A DNA stretch of 15,590 nucleotides from Candidatus Alcyoniella australis. GTDB taxonomy: Bacteria > Lernaellota > Lernaellaia > JAVCCG01 > Alcyoniellaceae. The translations under genes and the position numbers were made by a program. The stretch spans positions 1 through 15,590 of the forward strand of contig JAVCCG010000090.1 of the NCBI GenBank assembly GCA_030765605.1, read 5' to 3'. Positions 7,826-15,590 of this stretch are shown here, one piece after another (position 1 is the first letter of the stretch; each line of letters begins with the position of its first letter). The notes beneath the pieces were generated by a model. That model worked only from the letters and a program-made list of their open reading frames with translations, was not told the origin of the DNA and made no database searches.

Positions 7826-8560
7826 TCAATCTTTGATCTGCGGCTCGAGCGCCTTGGTCTTGCCGATATAGAAGCGGTCCTCCCACAGCGCCTGTGGGTC
7901 GGGGCTCATCGCCACGGTCTTGTTATAGATCGCTCGCGCCTTGCCCCACTGTTCCTCTTCGATGTAGAGCTCGAGCAGGTAGAAATTGGTGCGCGGGATG
8001 CTCTGCGACTTGAGAAAATTCTCCTCAGCCTTTTCCGGATCGTACTTCGGCCAGGGCAGGCTCTGGTAGTAGCGCCCCATGGCGCGGTACGGGCCGCCGC
8101 GGTCGAAATCGCCGTTGATCGCGATGGCGCGGTTGCACGACTGCTCGTAATTTTTGCCCAGTCCCTGAGTCAAGGCGCGCAGGATGCCGATCCCCTTGCC
8201 CTTCTCTCCAAGACAGATGCACTTGTAGTAGTGCCCCTCAACGCCGCCGGGATTGAGCGCCGCGGCCTTTGTGCCCCAGTCCTCGCCGATCTGGCCCCAC
8301 TGCTTGTCGACCTGCTTATCCTCGGTGCGGTCGCAGACCCAGAAAGCCGCGCGCGATGCGCGCCACGCCGCGTCGTACGATCCGTCGACGTCGAACGCCG
8401 ATTGGGACATCCCGAACATCTTCTTTCCGCTGTCCATGCTGCCGATGCGGTCAACCCACAGTTGGTCGACCGTTGCCAATATCGACGCCGCGTCCTGAGA
8501 AACCACGGCCGCGGAAGTAAGCAGCACTGCGACCGCCAGAATGATCATCAGCTTGCGCAT
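7826..8560 (-). CDS. Exported TPR-like protein of unknown function
   Basis: The 244-residue product begins MRKLMIILAVAVLLTSAAVVS, a Sec signal peptide without lipobox, so it is probably periplasmic. The rest is predicted helical. ALNPGGVEGHYYKCICLGEKG, a following block of the type AIAINGDFDRGGPYRAMGRYY, then DPEKAEENFLKSQ and EQWGKARAIYNKTVAMSPDP look like degenerate tetratricopeptide repeats. The spacing recalls periplasmic TPR proteins loosely related to the TRAP-transporter TatT component, but no transporter gene is adjacent and I do not assign that role. ATG 8560 is chosen over the one at 8590 because a purine-rich GGGGGGAAG lies just upstream and the signal peptide then begins properly with MRK. 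It is the first gene of a two-gene operon with the dehydratase-like protein, 20 bp apart or overlapping. Confidence 0.7.
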   Translation of the reverse strand: MRKLMIILAVAVLLTSAAVVSQDAASILATVDQLWVDRIGSMDSGKKMFGMSQSAFDVDGSYDAAWRASRAAFWVCDRTEDKQVDKQWGQIGEDWGTKAAALNPGGVEGHYYKCICLGEKGKGIGILRALTQGLGKNYEQSCNRAIAINGDFDRGGPYRAMGRYYQSLPWPKYDPEKAEENFLKSQSIPRTNFYLLELYIEEEQWGKARAIYNKTVAMSPDPQALWEDRFYIGKTKALEPQIKD

Positions 8561-8683
8561 CGGTCTTCCCCCCATGTTCAATACATTCATCCGATAATTT
8601 TATCACAGCACGAATACGATTTGGCAGCCCGCGTGCAGTGCGGCGAGAGCTGGGTTAGAATCCCGCGAAATAATCGGAGAACA
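8561..8683. promoter_or_regulatory. Divergent intergenic region with possible back-to-back promoters
   Basis: This 123-bp stretch separates the TPR/dehydratase operon (-) from wHTH-FeS paralog 2 (+). It holds an AT-rich island unlike the flanking GC-rich DNA. On the minus strand TAAAAT (8602-8597) could be a -10 box, with only a weak CTGCCA 19 bases upstream. On the plus strand TAGAAT (8656-8661) could be a -10 box with no clear -35. Because paralog 2 carries a winged-helix-like domain, regulation of this shared region by its product is possible but purely inferred. Confidence 0.3.
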
Positions 8684-9769
8684 ATGATGGACGTTTACGA
8701 ACAACTACGGCAGGTGCTCGACGCCCACCCCTCCAGCGCACCGAGTTCTCCGGCTTTCGACGAGATCCTGCGCATTCTGTTCAGCGAGGACGAGGCCGCC
8801 CTGGCCGCGGCCATGAGCTTTCGGCCCCAGCCAGTGGAAAAAATTGCCACGGCCGCGCAGCTCGATCCGGACACTACCGGCCAGATGCTCGAACGCCTGG
8901 CCGACCGGGCGCTGGTTTTTTGCCGCCGCAAGGAAGGCCGCGCGCTATACGGTCTGCTGCCAACGATCCCCGGGCTGTTCGAGTTCCCGTTCATGCGCGG
9001 TAAAAATACGCCCGAGCTCGAACGGCTGGCCGAGCTGTGGGAACGCTACCACCACGACGGGTTGGGCGACCAGTTCTGCGGCAATCCTACTCCGCCGATG
9101 CGAGTGGTGCCCGTCGAGAAATCGGTAAACGCCGAGCTGCACGTGCACCCCTACGAGGTGGTGGCCAATCTGGTGCGCGGCGCGGATTACATCGCGCTTA
9201 CCAAATGCGCCTGCCGCGTAAGCGTGGCCAAGTGCGAGCGCCCGCTGGAGGTCTGCATTATCTTCGGCCCGCCGGCCGAGTTCCTGGTCGAACGCGGCTA
9301 CGCGCGCCATGTTGACCACGACGAGGCGCTGCGCGCCCTGGAGCTGTCCGAGGCCGCGGGCCTGGTGCACACCAGCAACAACAGCGCCGACCGCGCCAAC
9401 CTGATCTGCAACTGCTGTTCGTGCTGCTGTACGGTGCTGCGCGGCCTGACCCAGGTGGGCAATCCTCACGCCATCGCCACCAGCGCATTTGTCGCCGCAA
9501 TCGACGCGCAAGCCTGCACCGGCTGCGCTGTTTGCGCGGACGACCGCTGCCCGATCGAGGCGATCGTTGTAACCGACGGCACGGCGTTGGTCGACGCCGA
9601 GCGCTGCATCGGCTGCGGCCTGTGCGTCTCGACCTGTCCGGCAAATGCGATCCGCCTGCGCGAGCGCGAGCAGCGTCCGGCGATCTGCGAAACGGTGCAA
9701 CAGATGGGCCTGCAGATGGCCCAGGAAAAAGGTCGGCTGGAACGATTGATCGAGATCATGTCGCGCTGA
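8684..9769 (+). CDS. Winged-helix/multi-[4Fe-4S] ferredoxin-like protein, paralog 2
   Basis: The 361-residue product mirrors paralog 1 at 3651-4859. It has a winged-helix-like region at about 46-100 (VEKIATAAQLD... ending LYGLLPTIPGLFEF), a four-Cys set C175/C177/C184/C191 (KCACR...KCERPLEVC..FGP), the six-Cys motif CNCCSCCC (242-249), and two C-terminal [4Fe-4S] sites. The first of these, CTGCAVCADDRCP (C278, C281, C284, C289), has one residue more than usual before the last Cys. The second, CIGCGLCVSTCP (C308, C311, C314, C318), is canonical. LVERGYARHVDHDEA (201-215) matches MVERGMMRRIDRDEL in paralog 1. The protein is likely cytoplasmic, an electron carrier or redox sensor. The start is ATG 8684 or 8687 (MMDVYEQ); GGAG at 8676-8679 is better spaced for 8687. 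The long upstream open frame overlaps the TPR gene and is not credible. Confidence 0.82.
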   Translation: MMDVYEQLRQVLDAHPSSAPSSPAFDEILRILFSEDEAALAAAMSFRPQPVEKIATAAQLDPDTTGQMLERLADRALVFCRRKEGRALYGLLPTIPGLFEFPFMRGKNTPELERLAELWERYHHDGLGDQFCGNPTPPMRVVPVEKSVNAELHVHPYEVVANLVRGADYIALTKCACRVSVAKCERPLEVCIIFGPPAEFLVERGYARHVDHDEALRALELSEAAGLVHTSNNSADRANLICNCCSCCCTVLRGLTQVGNPHAIATSAFVAAIDAQACTGCAVCADDRCPIEAIVVTDGTALVDAERCIGCGLCVSTCPANAIRLREREQRPAICETVQQMGLQMAQEKGRLERLIEIMSR

Positions 9770-9788
9770 GGCTTCGCGCCGGCCGGGA

Positions 9789-9817
9789 TTGCCCCTTGCG
9801 CGTCGAGGATGTAAATT
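9789..9817 (+). promoter_or_regulatory. Putative sigma70 promoter for carB
   Basis: TTGCCC (9789-9794) and TAAATT (9812-9817) are separated by exactly 17 bases, lying 20-50 bases after the ferredoxin-like gene's stop. Transcription would start near 9824 and leave a leader of about 42 bases with GAGG at 9853-9856. The leader contains a loose inverted pair (GTAAATT at 9811-9817, AATTAC at 9841-9846), too weak to call an attenuator. It suggests carB is transcribed separately from the gene before it. Confidence 0.45.
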
Positions 9818-9865
9818 CTCATGAGCTGATTTCGATCCATAATTACATCTGCGAGGTTGACTTCG

Positions 9866-13059
<3,194 letters not shown>

Positions 13060-13063
<4 letters not shown>

Positions 13064-13139
13064 GCGCAGGGCACCTTTGAGGTGCCCGCAAAACACGCGA
13101 GCGAACCAGGGCCGTAATTCAACGACCCACCCCGCGTCG
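13060..13139 (+). repeat. REP-like extragenic palindrome, copy B
   Basis: GTAGG (13060-13064) overlaps the carB stop codon. The 8-bp stem GGGCACCT (13069-13076) with TTG loop and AGGTGCCC (13080-13087) is identical to copy A after the TonB receptor, as is the following GCAAAAC. TTCAACG (13118-13124) and CCCCGCGTCG (13130-13139) keep the spacing of copy A. The hairpin could act as a 3'-end stabiliser for the carB message. A terminator role is doubtful because no T-tract follows. Confidence 0.6.
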
Positions 13140-13158
13140 AAAGATATGGGAAGTGGGG

Positions 13159-13189
13159 AAAGATCGAGAAATCGATCTTTGTGTGTAGG
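13159..13189 (+). repeat. Nine-bp hairpin with GAAA loop plus GTGTGTAGG tail, copy B
   Basis: AAAGATCGA (13159-13167) and TCGATCTTT (13172-13180) form a perfect 9-bp stem closed by GAAA, a GNRA-type tetraloop, followed by GTGTGTAGG (13181-13189). The arms and tail match 651-673, where the loop is absent. The loop difference with retained pairing suggests that stem formation, not primary sequence alone, is what is kept. Confidence 0.6.
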
Positions 13190-13204
13190 CTCGCCTGGGA
13201 CGGA

Positions 13205-13231
13205 CGCGGCAACATGCAGCACGTTGCCGCG
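13205..13231. terminator. Strong GC-rich hairpin in the carB/FHA convergent gap (possible terminator)
   Basis: CGCGGCAAC (13205-13213) pairs perfectly with GTTGCCGCG (13223-13231) around a 9-base loop. On the plus strand it is followed by TTGCCGTTTCTCCC, a short T-poor tail. It may end carB transcription about 140 bases after the stop, or act with the two hairpins before it. No gene is visible in 13064-13286. Confidence 0.35.
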
Positions 13232-13286
13232 TTGCCGTTTCTCCCTCCTATCGCGAGCAGAGGCGGCCTAGACCCGCAACCACCGG

Positions 13287-15554
13287 CTACGGCACCAGGC
13301 GCGGACGGCCGTCCTGGTCGTAAAGCCGGGCCAGCACCTGCCAGTCCTCGCGCGCCAGGTGGCCCGAGGCCCAGGCCACGAACATCTCGCCGCGTCTGCC
13401 CAATGCCACGCAGGGCCAGCTCTGGTCGCCAAGGTATTGCAGGTTGACCTGCTGCTCGTTGCCCAGCGGTTCGCCCGTGGAGTCGAAGCGCCGCACGAAC
13501 ACACCCCAGCTCGAGCGGTCCTGATGAAACGAGGCGTAGCTAATCGCGATCGAGCCGTCGTTGCCTACGGCCACCGCGGGCCAGTTCTGATCCCACCAGC
13601 AATAGCGGTTGACGCGGAACTCCTCGTCCAGCGGTTTTCCCTGCGCGTCGAACAGCCGGGCGAAAATCCCGCAGCCGAAGCCGTCCTGGCCCACCGAGGT
13701 CCAGGTCACGGCCAGGGTGCCGTCGGCCGCCAGGGCTGTGGACGGGTTGCCCTGGTCGCCCGGCGCGTGTTCGTTGACAACGAACGCCGAACCCAGCGGC
13801 GCAGCCTGGTCGCCCAGCATCCGCGCCATCACTGCCCAGCCCTCGCCGTCCGCTCCCAGACTCTGCCAGACCACGGCAATGCGTCCGTTCTGGGTGGCGC
13901 TGATCGCCGGGTTGCTTGCCCACAACCCCTCGCCCTGGTCCACGCGCTGGGGATCGCCCAGTTCCTCGCCCGCTGCTGAGAAGCGCCGCAGATAGATCGC
14001 GGCGTGACCGTCGGCCGCAAAATCCTGGTACACAACCAACTGCTCGCCGTCGCGGGTCACGGCGATCGAGTTGCGGCCCAGCTCGAGCGGCTCGTCGAGC
14101 ACGAATTTCTGGCGCTCGCCCAGGGCCAGGCCCGAATGATGGAACGTGCGGCTAAACACGTTGCGGCCGTCGATCCAGTAGACGGTAAATGAGCCGTCCT
14201 CGCGCGGCAGCACAGCGCGCAGGCCGCCGTTGGGCAGCAGGTAGTCGCTGACCTCGAGCTCGCAGCGCAGCATGCGCGGACGCTTGACCTGCCCCTCGCC
14301 TGGCGTGTAGCTGATGCTGACCGAACCGCCCCCTGCGGTAGCCTGAGGTACGGGCGGGGGCGGCGCAGGGTCCGCAGGATCGGGTTTGGGATCCTCCTCC
14401 GGGAGATCGTCAAACGCGGCCAACGCCTTGCGCAGTTCCTCGCGGTCCTCCTCGGACATCCCCTCTTCGTCCATGTTGTCCGGGTCCCACTCCTCGTGTT
14501 CGACCTCCGGCTTGGGCAGCATCGGCATGCCGCTCGCGGCCGCACCTCCTCCGGCTCCATCCATCATGCCGGCCATGTCCGGCATCGGCGCGCCGGAGTC
14601 GAGCTTCGAGGGTGGCGGCGGGGCGCCTGACCCTCCCGAGGGCATGGACGGGGCTGCGCTTCCGCCCGCGCTGCCGCCGCTTTGGCGTATGGCCATGTTC
14701 GGCTTGCGCGGCGTGCCCGCGATCTCGATGCTCGCCCGCATGTTGCTCGATCCCGCTGATCCGCCGCCCATGCTGCGGCCGCCGCCCGCGCCGCCGCCGC
14801 CCGGCGCGTTGAGCACGATCTTCTTGCCGCTGCCCACATCGTTGCCGCCCTGGCCCAAGTCGAGCTTGATCCGCACATCGCGCGGCGTGCCCTCGACGCG
14901 CGGAGGCGCCTGGGCCGTGCGCGTATGGACCTGGTCGGGCCGTTGCGGGTTGGTGCGATGCGGTGCGTAGTGCGCGATCAGGCTGAAGAGAAACATCGCC
15001 GCCAGCAGCGCGCAGGCCATCAGTGCGATCTGCATCGTGCGTTTGCTCGGCAGATGGAACTTGATCTTCTTATCACTAAGCTGCCGCTCGCTCTCCTGTT
15101 TGTAGTCGGAAAGCGCATTACGCACAGCTTTGCCGATGTCGAGGTCAATGTCGTCCTGTTCCTTGACCTGTGGTTTGGTTCGAGCTTGGCCCGGTGTCGG
15201 CATGATGCCCGCGTCCGACCGATACACCGGCCGCGTCTTCTCCTTGGCTTTGGTGGTCGGCTTTTCCAGGTCGAAATGAAACGTCAGCGTGGCCTTGCCC
15301 AGCTTGAGTGTGCCGCCCTCGTGCAGCTCGCCGATCTTTATTCGCTTGCCCTCGAGATACGTGCCGCGCTTGGACCCACGATCCTCAACCATATAGCGAT
15401 CGCCCCTGCGTCGAATTATCGCATGCAGATCGGCTACACCCGGATCGTCGATGCGGACTTGTGCGCGCGGATTGCTGCCGAGGCGGATTTCGTCGGCGTC
15501 GATTTCGATCCTGCGTCCCTTTTGCGCACCGTGTTTGAACACCAGGTATGCCAT
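13287..15554 (-). CDS. FHA-domain membrane protein with Gly/Pro-rich linker and 55-residue repeat array
   Basis: The 755-residue product starts with a cytoplasmic FHA-like domain (about 4-95: LGSNPRAQVRIDDP, VADLHAII, GSKRGTYLEGKRI). A charged linker follows, then one membrane helix (174-197, MQIALMACALLAAMFLFSLIAHYA), then about 200 residues rich in Gly, Ser, Pro and Met with an acidic patch near 350-390. The C-terminal part (about 440-755) repeats a WDQ/GDQ-x-x-P...DG-x-x-VVW motif. The conserved prolines fall at 549, 604, 659 and 714, an exact 55-residue period, suggesting a beta-propeller-like fold outside the cytoplasm. The usual FHA phosphothreonine contacts are altered (GR to GS, S to A before LH, NGT to RGT). 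It may be a surface or signalling adaptor; the function is unknown. ATG 15554 has GGGAGA upstream and is preferred over TTG 15575. The gene is convergent with carB. Confidence 0.72.
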   Translation of the reverse strand: MAYLVFKHGAQKGRRIEIDADEIRLGSNPRAQVRIDDPGVADLHAIIRRRGDRYMVEDRGSKRGTYLEGKRIKIGELHEGGTLKLGKATLTFHFDLEKPTTKAKEKTRPVYRSDAGIMPTPGQARTKPQVKEQDDIDLDIGKAVRNALSDYKQESERQLSDKKIKFHLPSKRTMQIALMACALLAAMFLFSLIAHYAPHRTNPQRPDQVHTRTAQAPPRVEGTPRDVRIKLDLGQGGNDVGSGKKIVLNAPGGGGAGGGRSMGGGSAGSSNMRASIEIAGTPRKPNMAIRQSGGSAGGSAAPSMPSGGSGAPPPPSKLDSGAPMPDMAGMMDGAGGGAAASGMPMLPKPEVEHEEWDPDNMDEEGMSEEDREELRKALAAFDDLPEEDPKPDPADPAPPPPVPQATAGGGSVSISYTPGEGQVKRPRMLRCELEVSDYLLPNGGLRAVLPREDGSFTVYWIDGRNVFSRTFHHSGLALGERQKFVLDEPLELGRNSIAVTRDGEQLVVYQDFAADGHAAIYLRRFSAAGEELGDPQRVDQGEGLWASNPAISATQNGRIAVVWQSLGADGEGWAVMARMLGDQAAPLGSAFVVNEHAPGDQGNPSTALAADGTLAVTWTSVGQDGFGCGIFARLFDAQGKPLDEEFRVNRYCWWDQNWPAVAVGNDGSIAISYASFHQDRSSWGVFVRRFDSTGEPLGNEQQVNLQYLGDQSWPCVALGRRGEMFVAWASGHLAREDWQVLARLYDQDGRPRLVP

Positions 15555-15590
15555 CTGGTCTCCCGCAATTGACAAGCAAGGGCCACGGCC

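Noticed and set aside
7826-8560. Assignment of the exported TPR protein as a TRAP-transporter TatT component
   Set aside because: The resemblance is general helical TPR similarity only; no TRAP DctP/Q/M genes are adjacent.
8231-8683. N-terminal extension of the second ferredoxin-like protein back to 8231
   Set aside because: The extension overlaps the oppositely oriented exported TPR gene and the divergent promoter region. The paralog aligns only from about 8684 onward, where a ribosome site precedes ATG.

Overview
The window looks like a GC-rich chromosomal segment of a Gram-negative, probably anaerobic bacterium. It encodes the barrel end of a TonB-dependent outer-membrane receptor and two lipoproteins with clear lipoboxes, one followed by an Asp-rich linker of the kind often seen in deltaproteobacteria-like lineages. 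It also encodes a 2-hydroxyacyl-CoA dehydratase-type iron-sulfur protein and two large multi-cluster ferredoxin-like proteins. The taxon cannot be fixed from the sequence; a deltaproteobacterium-like uncultured lineage is my best guess. No phage, IS transposase, CRISPR array, tRNA or rRNA was seen.

Layout, left to right: (1) 1-648, 3' end of a TonB-dependent receptor (+). (2) 649-804, convergent gap filled by palindromic repeats. (3) 805-2424, GH13 alpha-glucosidase (-), with a plausible sigma70 promoter upstream. (4) 2542-6364, three co-directional genes (+): an alpha/beta-hydrolase lipoprotein, a winged-helix/multi-[4Fe-4S] protein (paralog 1), and a clan GH-A glycosidase lipoprotein with a poly-Asp linker. 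(5) 6361-6401, a tiny convergent gap with two facing hairpins. (6) 6393-8560, a two-gene minus-strand operon: a secreted TPR-like protein, then a 2-hydroxyacyl-CoA dehydratase-like subunit. (7) 8684-9769, winged-helix/multi-[4Fe-4S] paralog 2 (+), divergent from that operon. (8) 9866-13063, carB (+) behind its own plausible promoter, without carA. (9) 13064-13286, convergent gap with three hairpins, two of which recur at the first convergent gap. (10) 13287-15554, an FHA-transmembrane-repeat protein (-).

How the genes work together: sugar handling is represented by GH13 (cytoplasmic, no signal peptide), the GH-A lipoprotein and perhaps the TonB receptor. Anaerobic redox chemistry is represented by the dehydratase-like protein and the two ferredoxin-like paralogs. 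carB is housekeeping. The links between these groups are weak; the window reads mostly as independent small transcription units.

The most noteworthy items are four. First, a family of extragenic palindromes sits at all three convergent junctions. Second, the pair of wHTH-FeS paralogs carries an unusual C-x-C-C-x-C-C-C motif. Third, a lone dehydratase-family subunit is coupled to an exported TPR protein. Fourth, an FHA domain that has lost its usual phosphopeptide-contact residues is joined through one membrane helix to an exact 55-residue repeat array.
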